Origin: an uncultured Clostridia bacterium
GTDB taxonomy: Bacteria; Bacillota; Clostridia; TANB77; CAG-508
Reading direction: 5' to 3'
Assembly (NCBI GenBank): GCA_934130285.1
Contig: CAKOXT010000002.1
Location: forward strand, 248,001-312,000
DNA: 64,000 nt
The notes under the pieces are model-generated. The model had not been told where the DNA came from and did no database searches. It saw only the letters and a program-made list of their open reading frames with translations. Positions 49,583 to 59,133 of this stretch are shown one piece after another (position 1 is the first letter of the stretch; each line of letters starts with the position of its first letter). A program made the translations under genes and the position numbers.

Positions 49583-52312
49583 ATGAAAAGAAAAATTATT
49601 TGCGTTATATCACTTTGCTTAATTGTTTTTTCAAGTGCTATGACTAGCTATGCAATGGTTAGTGATGAATTATTGAATGGAGTTGAATCAAAAGAAAAAT
49701 TAGATGCAGATGATGGAATAGTGAAAAATGAAGAAAATACAAGCTTTTCTGAAAATGAATTACAAGTTGACGAGATAATAGAAGATGAAAAAAATGAAAT
49801 CGAAGAAGATAATGAGAATGTAATAAATCAAGATAGTATTGAAAGCGAGAATACTGTAAGTAGTTATAGTACTGAAATAAAAGATGGTTTAATTGAAATT
49901 GATAATGATTGGAAGATGGTTGTAAACGGTAAAATTGATTATAATTATACTGGAATGGGTGCAAATAGAAATGGAAAATGGTATGTTGAAAATGGAACTA
50001 TTACATATAAATATACAGGTGTTATAGAAGAAAATGGAATTGTATATGTTATAGAAAATAGTTTTGCTAAAGAGGCATTTTCTAAAGAAGAAAAAAGATT
50101 AGTAGAATTAAGAAAAAATGACTGGAAGATGGTTGTAGATGGTAAAATAGATGAAAATTATACAGGAGTAGGAGCAAATAGAAATGGTAAATGGTATATT
50201 GAAAATGGAGATATAACATATAAATATACTAACGTTGTTGCTGAAGATGATACTGTATATGTTATAGAAAATAGCCATGTTAAAGAAACATTTTCAAAGA
50301 AAGAAAGAAGATTGGTAGAACTAAGAAAAAATGACTGGAAAATGGTTGTAGATGGCAAAATAGATGAACATTATACAGGAGTAGGAGCAAATAGAAATGG
50401 CAAATGGTATATTGAAAATGGAGATATAACATATAAATATACTAACGTTGCTGCTGAAGATGATACTGTATATGTTGTAGAAAATAGCCATGTTAAAGAA
50501 ACATTTTCTAAAGGAGAAAAGAGATTAGTAGAACTAAGAAAAAATGACTGGAAAATGGTTGTAGATGGCAAAATAGATGAACATTATACAGGAGTAGGAG
50601 CGAATAGAAATGGCAAATGGTATATTGAAAATGGAGATATAACATATAAATATACTAGTGTTGCTGCTGAAAATGATACTGTATATGTTATAGAAAATAG
50701 CCATGTTAAAGAAACATTTTCAAAGGAAGAAAGAAGATTAGTAGAACTAAGAAAAAATGACTGGAAAATGGTTGTAGATGGTAAGATAGAGGAACATTAT
50801 ACAGGAACTGGCATAAACATAAATGGTAGATGGTATATAGAAGATGGACAAATTACTTATCATTATAACGGATTAGCAAAAGATGATACAGGAATATATG
50901 TTGTTCATAATAGCTATGTAGATAATATTACTAAAATGATGGAATTTGATGGCGAGTGGTATATGATTGTTAATGGAAAGGCTGATGAAAAGTATACTGG
51001 ACTTGCTGAAAATAAGAATGGAAAATGGCTTTTTGAAAATGGAAAAATATCATATGAATATACAGATACATGGTTTGATGGAGAAGTAGGCTATATAATT
51101 GAAAATAATAAAGTATATATTACTGTTGATAAAAACACTAATGGAATGTTTGAAGTAAACAAAGAATGGCGTAATGTGGTTAATGGAAAAGTAGATTACA
51201 ATTATACAGGGGTTGCTCAAAACGCTGCTGGTAGATGGTATTTTGAAGACGGTAAACTTACATATACATATAATGGTGAATATACAGATACTGATGGAAT
51301 AACATATATTATTTCAAATAGTAGATTTTCTGGAGTGCTTAAGGTTCCTGGATATTCAGGAAATATGATTGTAGAATATCCTATTCAATCTAATGGATAT
51401 ATTTCAGATTCATTATGTGTATCAGGTTGGGTGTTGAGTTCGGAGAAAAATGATAAAGTACTAATATATGTAGATGGTAAATATATTGGAGAGGCAACAA
51501 GAGAGAAAAGATCTGAATTATTTGATGAGCCTGCCAATAATGAATATGGTGGAATTGATACAACGCCGTTACCAGGATTTTATTATAACTTGGGAGATAA
51601 AGGACTAAAGCTTGGATATCACAAAATAACGGTAAAAAATGTTGCTTCTGATGGTGAAACGGTAATCCAGTCTAGAGAAGTTGAAATCGATATTACTGCA
51701 CTTACTAAATCCTTTGGAATTGATGTTTCACATTATCAAGGTGAAATTGATTGGGATGCAGTTAAGAAAAGTGGAGTTACATTTGCTTTATTGAAAATTG
51801 GGGAATATTGGTCAAGTAGTAAGAAAGTTATTTTTGATCAATTTTTTGAAAGAAACTATTGGGCATGTAAAAGATTGGGAATAGCTGTTGGTGGATATTT
51901 CTATTCTTATGCTTTTAATAGAGCTGAAGGAATTGAGGAAGCAGATGTGTGTTTATCATTAATTAAAAACAAGAGGTTTGAATTACCTATATTTATTGAT
52001 GTTGAGGATAAGGCTATAAAGAATGCTGTTGCTAATGGAAAAACAGATAAGGCTAATGTTACAGACGCATCTTTAGCATTTTGTGAGAAGATGGTGAATG
52101 CTGGACATCAAGCTGGTGTTTATGCAAGTAGAAATTTCTTCTATGATTATTTTGACATTCCTTTGCTTGAAAAATATTGGATATGGGTTGCACATTATAC
52201 ATCTAGTCAGACGGACTATACGGGAAAATATAATTTCTGGCAATATACTAGTGATGGAAATGTTAATGGTATAAATGGAAGAGTAGATTTAGATTGGTTT
52301 TATCAAAGATAA
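49583..52312 (+). CDS. Secreted GH25 lysozyme with tandem cell-wall-binding-like repeats
   Basis: The 909-residue protein has a signal peptide (about 1-24), an acidic linker (25-105), seven tandem repeats of about 71 residues (108 to about 580), an all-beta segment (about 590-705) and a C-terminal GH25 domain (711-909). Catalytic-site residues are in DVSHYQG (Asp714) and FIDVED (Asp806, Glu808). Repeats contain W-x-x-V-x-G-K, YTG, NGKWYIENG and YKYT, like the aromatic wall-binding repeats of many Clostridia. It is predicted to hydrolyse peptidoglycan at the surface, its own or that of competitors. AAGGAG precedes the ATG. Confidence 0.92.
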   Translation: MKRKIICVISLCLIVFSSAMTSYAMVSDELLNGVESKEKLDADDGIVKNEENTSFSENELQVDEIIEDEKNEIEEDNENVINQDSIESENTVSSYSTEIKDGLIEIDNDWKMVVNGKIDYNYTGMGANRNGKWYVENGTITYKYTGVIEENGIVYVIENSFAKEAFSKEEKRLVELRKNDWKMVVDGKIDENYTGVGANRNGKWYIENGDITYKYTNVVAEDDTVYVIENSHVKETFSKKERRLVELRKNDWKMVVDGKIDEHYTGVGANRNGKWYIENGDITYKYTNVAAEDDTVYVVENSHVKETFSKGEKRLVELRKNDWKMVVDGKIDEHYTGVGANRNGKWYIENGDITYKYTSVAAENDTVYVIENSHVKETFSKEERRLVELRKNDWKMVVDGKIEEHYTGTGININGRWYIEDGQITYHYNGLAKDDTGIYVVHNSYVDNITKMMEFDGEWYMIVNGKADEKYTGLAENKNGKWLFENGKISYEYTDTWFDGEVGYIIENNKVYITVDKNTNGMFEVNKEWRNVVNGKVDYNYTGVAQNAAGRWYFEDGKLTYTYNGEYTDTDGITYIISNSRFSGVLKVPGYSGNMIVEYPIQSNGYISDSLCVSGWVLSSEKNDKVLIYVDGKYIGEATREKRSELFDEPANNEYGGIDTTPLPGFYYNLGDKGLKLGYHKITVKNVASDGETVIQSREVEIDITALTKSFGIDVSHYQGEIDWDAVKKSGVTFALLKIGEYWSSSKKVIFDQFFERNYWACKRLGIAVGGYFYSYAFNRAEGIEEADVCLSLIKNKRFELPIFIDVEDKAIKNAVANGKTDKANVTDASLAFCEKMVNAGHQAGVYASRNFFYDYFDIPLLEKYWIWVAHYTSSQTDYTGKYNFWQYTSDGNVNGINGRVDLDWFYQR
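49905..51330 (+). repeat. Tandem 213-bp repeat array inside the lysozyme gene
   Basis: Unit starts at 49905, 50118, 50331, 50544 and 50757 are exactly 213 bases apart; units two to four are nearly identical at DNA level and the first and fifth are diverged. Two more distant units follow (about 50950 and 51165). The period is a multiple of three, so copy changes keep the frame. Confidence 0.9.
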
Positions 52313-52398
52313 TAATAACTATCCCAAGTATAATGAAGTAATAGTATGAAAGTGGATACAAAAGTATTATTTCACATAGTTGGGAAAATCATTAAAGT

Positions 52399-52438
52399 AA
52401 CTAAAAAAAGAAAGCTAAATAGCTTTCTTTTTTTAGTT
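52399..52438. terminator. Bidirectional terminator between the lysozyme gene and tRNA-Trp
   Basis: Arms 52399-52416 and 52421-52438 form a perfect 18-bp stem with an AAAT loop. The long T run in one arm on each strand suits both the lysozyme (plus) and tRNA (minus) transcripts. The preceding 52313-52398 contains only a weak imperfect hairpin. Confidence 0.85.
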
Positions 52439-52439
52439 A

Positions 52440-52514
52440 TGGCAGGGGTAGTAGGATTCGAACCCACACAGGCGGTTTTGGAGACCGATGTGCTACCATT
52501 GACACTATACCCCT
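52440..52514 (-). tRNA. trnW: tRNA-Trp (anticodon CCA)
   Basis: On the minus strand the cloverleaf is clear. Acceptor AGGGGTA pairs with TACCCCT, the D arm holds AATGGTAGCA, and the anticodon loop CTCCAAA gives anticodon CCA. The T arm has GGTTCGAATCC. The 3' CCA is encoded (52442-52440). A consensus-spaced promoter lies 14 bases upstream. Confidence 0.95.
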
Positions 52515-52527
52515 AAGTGACTTTATT

Positions 52528-52556
52528 ATTATACAGGTTTTATTTTGGTTTTGCAA
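52528..52556 (-). promoter_or_regulatory. Promoter of tRNA-Trp
   Basis: On the minus strand TTGCAA (52556-52551), 17 bases, TATAAT (52533-52528). Confidence 0.75.
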
Positions 52557-52645
52557 TATTTTTTTATAAAAAATCCAAAAATAATAGCAATGTAATCCAT
52601 ATATAATTTAATAGTATTTTAGTGTTTTATTGTGTTATAAAAATT

Positions 52646-52680
52646 TAAAACAAGGTAAAAGAAATTTCTACCTTGTTTTA
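52646..52680 (-). terminator. Terminator of asd
   Basis: TAAAACAAGGTA (52646-52657) pairs perfectly with TACCTTGTTTTA (52669-52680). On the minus strand it is followed by AATTTTTAT. Confidence 0.75.
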
Positions 52681-52689
52681 ATGTATTTA

Positions 52690-53688
52690 CTATTGATTAT
52701 CATGTTCTATTAATTTTTCTACTATTTGTATAGCATTTGTTGCAGCACCTTTTCTAATATTGTCTGCAACTACCCATAAGTTTAATCCTGAATCAACAGA
52801 ATCATCTCTACGAATTCTTCCAACAAATACTTCATTATGTTCTGTTGCATGAGTGGCAAGAGGATAAGTGTTTGTTGATGGATCATCTTCAACTATTATA
52901 CCAGGATAATTTCTTAATGTAGAAAATACATCTGCTATATCAAAGTCCTTTTCAAATTCTAGATTTATAGATTCACTATGTGAATTTATAACAGGAACAC
53001 GTACAGTTGTTGCTGTAATTCTTAAATCTGGTTTTTCTAATATTTTCCTTGTTTCATTTATCATTTTCATTTCTTCTTTTGTATAGCCATTTTCTAAGAA
53101 TACATCAATATGTGGAAGACAGTTATTATATATTGGGTGTGGCCATTTTTTAGGTTCTAGCCCCTTTTGTGTATTGTAAAAATCATCTACTGCAGCTTTT
53201 CCACCACCTGATACAGCTTGATATGTAGAGTATACAACTCTTTTAATATGATATTTTTCGTCTAAAGCTTTTAGCGGAAGAACTGCTTGAATTGTTGAAC
53301 AATTTGGATTTGCAATTATGCCCTTATTTTTAAAAGCAGCGTGCATATTTACTTCTGGAACTACCAATGGAACATCAGGATCCATTCTAAATGCACTACT
53401 ATTATCAACAACAATACAACCTTTTGATGCTGCAATTGGAGAGAATTTTTTTGATGTGTCTCCACCTGCTGAAAAGATTGCAAAGTCAAAACCTTCGTCA
53501 AATGAATTTTCTGTTAGTTCGCGAGCAGTATATTCCTTTCCCATAAATTCAATTTTTTGACCAGCAGATCTTGCTGAACAGAAGAATGCATATTCTGAGA
53601 TTGGAAGGTTGAATTCTTCTAAAACTTGAAGTGCTTTTCTTCCTACTAAACCTGTTGCACCAACTAGTGCCAATTTGTATTTTTTCAT
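52690..53688 (-). CDS. asd: Aspartate-semialdehyde dehydrogenase
   Basis: Asd reduces aspartyl phosphate to the semialdehyde, the branch point for diaminopimelate, lysine, threonine and methionine. The NADP-binding VGATGLVGRKAL (about residues 9-20), IANPNCSTIQ with catalytic Cys130, and QAVSGGGKAA are intact. The 332-residue length is standard. The gene stands alone, with a TTGCTT-N17-TATACT promoter and its own terminator; other genes of the pathway (dapA, lysC, hom) are not adjacent. The ribosome binding site is GAGGTAA. Confidence 0.96.
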   Translation of the reverse strand: MKKYKLALVGATGLVGRKALQVLEEFNLPISEYAFFCSARSAGQKIEFMGKEYTARELTENSFDEGFDFAIFSAGGDTSKKFSPIAASKGCIVVDNSSAFRMDPDVPLVVPEVNMHAAFKNKGIIANPNCSTIQAVLPLKALDEKYHIKRVVYSTYQAVSGGGKAAVDDFYNTQKGLEPKKWPHPIYNNCLPHIDVFLENGYTKEEMKMINETRKILEKPDLRITATTVRVPVINSHSESINLEFEKDFDIADVFSTLRNYPGIIVEDDPSTNTYPLATHATEHNEVFVGRIRRDDSVDSGLNLWVVADNIRKGAATNAIQIVEKLIEHDNQ

Positions 53689-53751
53689 ATATATTACCTC
53701 ACTTTTAAAGTGATAAAAGAGAAAAATATAATTATATTTTTTCTATATTAC

Positions 53752-53780
53752 AGTATATGTTAAAAAAGTGAAAAAAGCAA
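53752..53780 (-). promoter_or_regulatory. Promoter of asd
   Basis: On the minus strand TTGCTT (53780-53775), 17 bases, TATACT (53757-53752). Confidence 0.6.
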
Positions 53781-53810
53781 TAAAATATTACTTTACGATG
53801 GTATATTTTA

Positions 53811-53839
53811 TGGACAAATTATTTATATTATGATAAGAT
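53811..53839 (+). promoter_or_regulatory. Possible promoter of the polysaccharide locus
   Basis: TGGACA (53811-53816), 17 bases, TAAGAT (53834-53839). Both boxes deviate by one or two bases from consensus. Confidence 0.45.
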
Positions 53840-53874
53840 ACGAGTGATTAAAAATATTGATTGGAGATTTTATA

Positions 53875-54822
53875 ATGGATAAAATAGCAGTATTGATACC
53901 TTGCTACAATGAAGCGAAAACTGTTAGAAAAGTTGTAGAAGATTTTAAAAGAGCGTTACCAGAGGCAACGATTTATGTTTATGACAATAATTCAACTGAT
54001 AAAACAGCTGAGATTGCAAGAGAAGCTGGAGCTGTTGTTAGATATGAAAGAAAACAGGGCAAAGGTAATGTTATTAGAAGAATGTTTAGAGACATAGATG
54101 CTGAATGTTATATAATGACAGATGGAGACGATACTTATCCTGCTGAATATGCTCAAGAAATGTGTAATGCTGTATTAGATAAAAATGTTGATATGGTTGT
54201 TGGTGATAGATTATCATCTACATATTTTACTGAAAATAAGAGAGCTTTTCATAACTTAGGAAATGTTTTGGTTAGAGGATTAATTAATATAATTTATAAT
54301 GGAAAGATAAGGGATGTTATGACAGGTTATAGAGCTTTTAGTTATGAATTTGTAAAAACTTTTCCAGTGTTATCTAAAGGCTTTGAAATTGAAACAGAGA
54401 TGACAATACATGCTTTGGACAAAAATATGAGCGTTGAAAATGTTATTATTCAATATAGAGATAGACCTGAAGGTAGTGTATCAAAATTAAATACATATAC
54501 AGATGGATTTAAGGTTTTAAAATTAATAGGTACTTTGTATAAAAATTACAAACCATTATCATTTTTCTCATTAATATCTGCTATATTATTTCTTTTAGGA
54601 TTTGCATTTTTTATACCAGTGTTTAATGAATATTTGCATACTGGACTTGTTCCAAGAATGCCTTCATTTTTAGCTTGCGTGTTTTTCTTATTGTGTGGTG
54701 TGCAATCATTTTTTGTTGGATTGATATTACAGACGATTGTTAATAAATCAAGACAAGAGTTTGAGATTAAATTAAATGAGTTTCATGACAAATATAAAGA
54801 GTTGAAAAAAATGGAGGAATAA
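53875..54822 (+). CDS. Family 2 glycosyltransferase with C-terminal membrane helices (GtrB/DPM-like)
   Basis: The 315-residue protein has a GT-A fold: VLIPCYNEAKTV (about residues 5-16), DNNSTDKTAE and the DGDDTYP segment (DXD-like, about 84-90). RxxGSxSKL-type residues (RPEGSVSKL) follow, and two C-terminal membrane segments complete it (about 230-255 and 265-290). This matches polyprenyl-phosphate sugar transferases such as GtrB or Dpm1, so it probably makes an undecaprenyl-phosphate-linked sugar. It could work with a GtrA-type protein like that at 28068, which is inference. ATG 53875 follows GGAG. The next gene starts two bases after the stop. Confidence 0.85.
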   Translation: MDKIAVLIPCYNEAKTVRKVVEDFKRALPEATIYVYDNNSTDKTAEIAREAGAVVRYERKQGKGNVIRRMFRDIDAECYIMTDGDDTYPAEYAQEMCNAVLDKNVDMVVGDRLSSTYFTENKRAFHNLGNVLVRGLINIIYNGKIRDVMTGYRAFSYEFVKTFPVLSKGFEIETEMTIHALDKNMSVENVIIQYRDRPEGSVSKLNTYTDGFKVLKLIGTLYKNYKPLSFFSLISAILFLLGFAFFIPVFNEYLHTGLVPRMPSFLACVFFLLCGVQSFFVGLILQTIVNKSRQEFEIKLNEFHDKYKELKKMEE

Positions 54823-54823
54823 G

Positions 54824-56608
54824 GTGAACGAGAAAAAGATTGGCTTTAAAAATATAATAATTTTTATAGTATCGATTTTTGCAATAATTTCACTTAATAT
54901 TAATTTAGATATATCCAAAGGTTTTACAGAGGCGTTTTCTGCAAATTCTGTTGTTTGGATATTGGTATTATTTTTTTCCTATTGGTTATTAAGTGATGTG
55001 TCTAAAATAGATGATAAAAGATTAAAAATTACTTGTATTATAATTGCTGTAATCCTTGCTTTGATGGAAATCGTTGGAAATAGTTTGGATGTGTATTTGA
55101 ATCTAGATGGTTTGTTCTATAATAAGAGAGTGTTTGTTAGGGCTATGTGCAAAGTTTGTGGATTTACACTTGTTATTTATTCAATATTATGCAAATTATT
55201 TTGGCGTTTGAAAGAATTAAAATTAAGTAATATAGAAGCTAAATATTTTACTTGCAATAAGAGGTCATTTTTATTAGTTTGGTTGGTTATATTTATAGTG
55301 TGGATTCCGTATTTGTTAAAATATTATCCAGGTATTACTACACCTGATTCATTTGATCAAATTTGTCAAGGCCTTGGTTTAACACAGCTAACTAATCATC
55401 ATCCTGTGACTCATACAGCATTTATAGCTATATTTATGAATATTGGGAAAGCGGTTGGAAATTATAATTTAGGAATCGCATTATATAGTATATTTCAGAT
55501 GTTAATTTTATCTGCAAGCTTTTCTTTTGGAATATACTACATGGCAAAGAAAAACATTGACTGTAGGTGGAGAATAATTAGTTTATTATTTTTAGCTTTA
55601 TATCCAGTAAATGGAATGTATAGTATAACAATGTGGAAGGATATACCTTTTGCAGTATGTATGTTAATTTTTGTAATTATGCTTTATGAAATTGTTTCAT
55701 CTAAAGGAAATTTCTTTGATAGTAAAAAGAATATATTGCTTTTTGTTTTAAGTATGATTTCAGTTATTTTATTTAGAAATAATGGAATTTATGTTGTGGT
55801 ATTAACTTTACCAATAATATTATTAGCATATAGAAAATATTATAAAAAAATTACTGGTATATTTTTATTTATATTATGTGCTTATGCTATATGGAAAGGT
55901 CCAGTATTTAATGTATTAGGTGTTGAGAAGGGATCTTCAAGAGAAGCTTTATCTATACCGTTACAGCAGTTTGCTAGAATTGTTAAAGAACATTCTGATG
56001 AACTAACTGACGAAGAAAAGGAAAATATACATAAATATCTTAAAACAAGGGATTTAGATGAATTATATGATCCTAGATTATCTGATAATGTTAAAGCAAC
56101 ATTTGATGATGAATATTTTAAGAAAGATAAAAAGACTTTTATAACAACTTGGGCTAAGTTGTGTTTCAAATATCCTAAAACAGCGGTTGAATCTTTATTA
56201 TGTAACAGTTATGGATATTGGTATCCTGAATTTCAGTATTGGGTTGTTGCTAGAAGTACAGTTAATTCTGATAATGATGGCAAAATTGTTTTGCCAATAG
56301 AACAGCAAAGTTTGCTTGAAAATGCAAGATGGAATAATTATGATTCATTTATTGAAAAAAGAAATATACCAATTATTTCAATGCTATTTAGTATTGGATT
56401 TGTATTTTGGTTAGTTGTTGTAAGCTTTGGGTATGTAATTTATAAAAAAGAGTACAAAAAATTATTAATATTTGTACCAGTTTTAGTGTTATGGTTAACT
56501 TGTTTAGCTTCACCTGTAAGTGGTGAATATAGATATATGTATACAATGTTTGCAATGATTCCAATATTGATTGGAATTAGTTTAATAAATAATAAGGAAG
56601 TAGTTTAA
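54824..56608 (+). CDS. Large polytopic membrane protein (DUF6020-like)
   Basis: The 594-residue protein has roughly 12-14 membrane segments with a soluble loop (about 375-470). The segment PGITTPDSFDQICQGLGLTQL-NHHPVTHT resembles the conserved loop of DUF6020 and GT39/PMT-like polyprenyl-sugar-dependent glycosyltransferases, where acidic and His residues face the outside. The function is unproven; a glycosyltransferase using the lipid-linked sugar from the neighbour is plausible. The start is GTG at 54824, two bases after the previous stop, with GGAGG nearby. The stop overlaps the acyltransferase ATG. Confidence 0.7.
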   Translation: MNEKKIGFKNIIIFIVSIFAIISLNINLDISKGFTEAFSANSVVWILVLFFSYWLLSDVSKIDDKRLKITCIIIAVILALMEIVGNSLDVYLNLDGLFYNKRVFVRAMCKVCGFTLVIYSILCKLFWRLKELKLSNIEAKYFTCNKRSFLLVWLVIFIVWIPYLLKYYPGITTPDSFDQICQGLGLTQLTNHHPVTHTAFIAIFMNIGKAVGNYNLGIALYSIFQMLILSASFSFGIYYMAKKNIDCRWRIISLLFLALYPVNGMYSITMWKDIPFAVCMLIFVIMLYEIVSSKGNFFDSKKNILLFVLSMISVILFRNNGIYVVVLTLPIILLAYRKYYKKITGIFLFILCAYAIWKGPVFNVLGVEKGSSREALSIPLQQFARIVKEHSDELTDEEKENIHKYLKTRDLDELYDPRLSDNVKATFDDEYFKKDKKTFITTWAKLCFKYPKTAVESLLCNSYGYWYPEFQYWVVARSTVNSDNDGKIVLPIEQQSLLENARWNNYDSFIEKRNIPIISMLFSIGFVFWLVVVSFGYVIYKKEYKKLLIFVPVLVLWLTCLASPVSGEYRYMYTMFAMIPILIGISLINNKEVV

Positions 56609-57588
56609 TGGAAAATAAGAAAGAACGTTTAACATATTTGGATGTGGCAAAAGGAATAGGAATTTTACTTGTTGTTATTGGACATGTATATGCTTTTAAT
56701 AGACAAATTGTTGATAGATTTTTTGTTATATGGTTATATTCATTTCATATGCCTTTATTTTTCATTATTTCTGGAATGTTAATTGCATATAAAGACGAAA
56801 AAGATATCTGGAAATTTGTTAAGAAAAGAATAAAGGGGATACTTATCCCATATGTATTTTTTAGTATTTTTTCAATAATAGTTTTTGCTATAGTGAATGA
56901 TTTTAATAGAGAGGTATTTGTTCAAAATGTAAAGGCTACTATTTGTGGTGTTGGAATTGATACTTTGTGGTTCTTACCAGCATTGTTTTTTGGAGAAGTA
57001 ATATTTTTTGTTTTGAAAAATTTACTTAAAAATGAATATGTGATTTGCATAATTAGTGCTATAATTTATACTTTGGGCAATTTTATGATGAAGGATTATG
57101 GACTTATATGTTTATTTTTAGGTAGAATTTGTATTGCTGTTGGATTTATAATGATAGGAAATTATACAATGAATTTAATAAGAAAAAGAAACATGCCATG
57201 GTATGGTTTGATTGTTATTGCTATTTTGTCAGTAATTTTGAGTAAGATAAATGGTTTAGTTGATTTGAATAATTTGGTTTTTAATAATCATATACTTTAT
57301 TTGATAAATTCATTGATAGGAACATATTTGATTTTGGAAATCTCAAAATTAATTGATATTGATGAGATAATGTATTGGGGAAGAAATACATTAATTGTTA
57401 TGGCTACACATTTGAATATAATATATATTCTATTTAATAAAATTTTGGGTATACATTCTTTTGGATATGTTACAGGTATGATAGTATTTGTTTTACTTTT
57501 AGCAGTTGAAAGAATTATTATATATGTGGTAAATAGGTATATGCCATTTCTAATGGGAAGGAAACAAAAGAGAGGAATAAAAATATGA
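56608..57588 (+). CDS. Acyltransferase family 3 membrane protein
   Basis: The 326-residue protein is an integral membrane acyltransferase of the OafA/fucose-acetylase type. Motifs: YLDVAKGIGILLVVIGHVYAF (about residues 10-29, with conserved His about 27) and SFHMPLFFIISGMLI (about 45-59). About ten helices follow. Such enzymes transfer acetyl or similar groups to surface polysaccharides. The ATG overlaps the stop of the preceding gene, and the flippase gene overlaps its end by four bases, so the run is translationally coupled. Confidence 0.9.
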   Translation: MENKKERLTYLDVAKGIGILLVVIGHVYAFNRQIVDRFFVIWLYSFHMPLFFIISGMLIAYKDEKDIWKFVKKRIKGILIPYVFFSIFSIIVFAIVNDFNREVFVQNVKATICGVGIDTLWFLPALFFGEVIFFVLKNLLKNEYVICIISAIIYTLGNFMMKDYGLICLFLGRICIAVGFIMIGNYTMNLIRKRNMPWYGLIVIAILSVILSKINGLVDLNNLVFNNHILYLINSLIGTYLILEISKLIDIDEIMYWGRNTLIVMATHLNIIYILFNKILGIHSFGYVTGMIVFVLLLAVERIIIYVVNRYMPFLMGRKQKRGIKI

Positions 57589-59132
57589 AAAAACAGATGT
57601 ACATTAATTTGATAGCTCAGACAATAGCATATGCGGTTAATTTAGCAATTAGTTTTTTCTTGACTCCATATATTGTTAATCATATTGGTGTTGAGGCTAA
57701 TGGTTTTGTTGGGCTAGCAAATAACTTTGTAGAGTATGCACAATTAATTACTGTTGCACTTAATTCTATGGCTGGTAGATATATTACAATAAAGTTGCAT
57801 CAAAAGAATCAAAAAGAAGCAAATAAATATTTTACCGCTGTATTTTTTGCTAATTTATTTTTGGCAGTGGTTTTAACAGTTGTATTTTCGTTCGTTATAG
57901 TATTTTTAGGAAGTATATTAAATATTTCTTCAAATTTAGTTATAGATATAAAGATTTTATGGGCATTGATATTTGCCAATTTTATTGTATCTTTATTTTC
58001 TTCAATTTTTTCAGTTTCAACTTTTGTAGTAAATAGATTAGATAAAACGGCTATTGCTAATATAAGAGGTATTATAATTAAAGCTGTTATATTAGTTGCT
58101 TGTTATACATTTTTCAAACCATTTACATTTTATGTTGGAATAGCAATGCTTGCGTTAGGTTTGAATAATTTGATTAGTCATATTATTTATAAAAGACAAT
58201 TAGTTCCAGAATTAAAGATTTCAAAAAAAGAATTTGATATAAAATATGTAAAAGAGTTAATTTCGTCAGGAATTTGGAATTCAGTATCTAAATTAAGTTC
58301 AATTTTATCATCTGGTTTAGATTTATTAATAACAAATATTTTTGTAAATTCTGTTGCAATGGGTGTAATGAATTTATCAAAAACAATGTCTAACATTGTA
58401 CTTTCATTGTTTGGAACGTTAGCGGCAATTTTCGCTCCTCAGCTTACAATATCATATGCTGAAGGTGATGTTGAGGGAATGAAAAAACAATTAATTTCAG
58501 CTATTAAGTTAATGGGATTGTTTGCTGCTATTCCAATAGCAATTTTGATTGGTTTTGGAAAAGAATTTTATCAGTTATGGGTTCCAACTCAAAATGCTAA
58601 TTTATTAGAGTTGTTAACAATCATAACATGTTGTAATTTGATTTTTGCTTTACCATTAGAGCCTTTATACAATATTTTTACAGTTAAAAATAAAATAAAA
58701 ATTTCATCAATAGCATTAATTTCTTTTAGTGTTTGTAGTATTTTAACAGTATTTATTGGGTTGAATTTTATACATAATGAAGATGCAAAGATTATATATA
58801 TTGTTGCAGTAGGAGCTTTTTATAATGTTCTTAGATTATTAACATTTTTACCTATATATGGAGCTAAATGTTTAGATTATAAGATTACAACTTTTTATCC
58901 TGCAATATTGAAAAATGTGTTATCTGTTGTTATTTTAGTTGTTTTAGCATTTGGTATTGGATTTGTTTTACATATTAATTCTTGGATCAAACTAATATTA
59001 GCTTGTGCTATATTGGGAGTATTAGGATTAATTATCAATATATTTATATTATTTAATAAAGATGAAAGAAATGAAAATATTAAAGCTTTAAAAGAAAAAA
59101 TAAAAAGATCAAAAGAAAAGGTGAGTGAATAA
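57585..59132 (+). CDS. Lipid-linked oligosaccharide flippase (Wzx-type, MOP superfamily)
   Basis: The 515-residue protein has about 14 membrane segments and the polysaccharide biosynthesis (Wzx/MATE-like) layout, starting YINLIAQTIAYAVNLAISFFL, with the repeated helix pairs FGTLAAIFAPQLTISYAEGD and FALPLEPLYNIFTVKNKI. It would flip an undecaprenyl-linked repeat unit to the outer face. The start overlaps the acyltransferase stop and the 3' end overlaps the upstream region of the next glycosyltransferase, typical of a dense operon. Confidence 0.9.
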   Translation: MKKQMYINLIAQTIAYAVNLAISFFLTPYIVNHIGVEANGFVGLANNFVEYAQLITVALNSMAGRYITIKLHQKNQKEANKYFTAVFFANLFLAVVLTVVFSFVIVFLGSILNISSNLVIDIKILWALIFANFIVSLFSSIFSVSTFVVNRLDKTAIANIRGIIIKAVILVACYTFFKPFTFYVGIAMLALGLNNLISHIIYKRQLVPELKISKKEFDIKYVKELISSGIWNSVSKLSSILSSGLDLLITNIFVNSVAMGVMNLSKTMSNIVLSLFGTLAAIFAPQLTISYAEGDVEGMKKQLISAIKLMGLFAAIPIAILIGFGKEFYQLWVPTQNANLLELLTIITCCNLIFALPLEPLYNIFTVKNKIKISSIALISFSVCSILTVFIGLNFIHNEDAKIIYIVAVGAFYNVLRLLTFLPIYGAKCLDYKITTFYPAILKNVLSVVILVVLAFGIGFVLHINSWIKLILACAILGVLGLIINIFILFNKDERNENIKALKEKIKRSKEKVSE

Positions 59133-59133
59133 T

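Noticed and set aside
49659..50571. Repeated minus-strand open frames inside the lysozyme gene
   Set aside because: They recur at 213-base intervals only because the coding strand has tandem repeats; they have no start signals.
49905..51330. Regular repeats considered as a CRISPR array
   Set aside because: The 213-base units are continuous coding sequence without unique spacers, and no cas genes are present.
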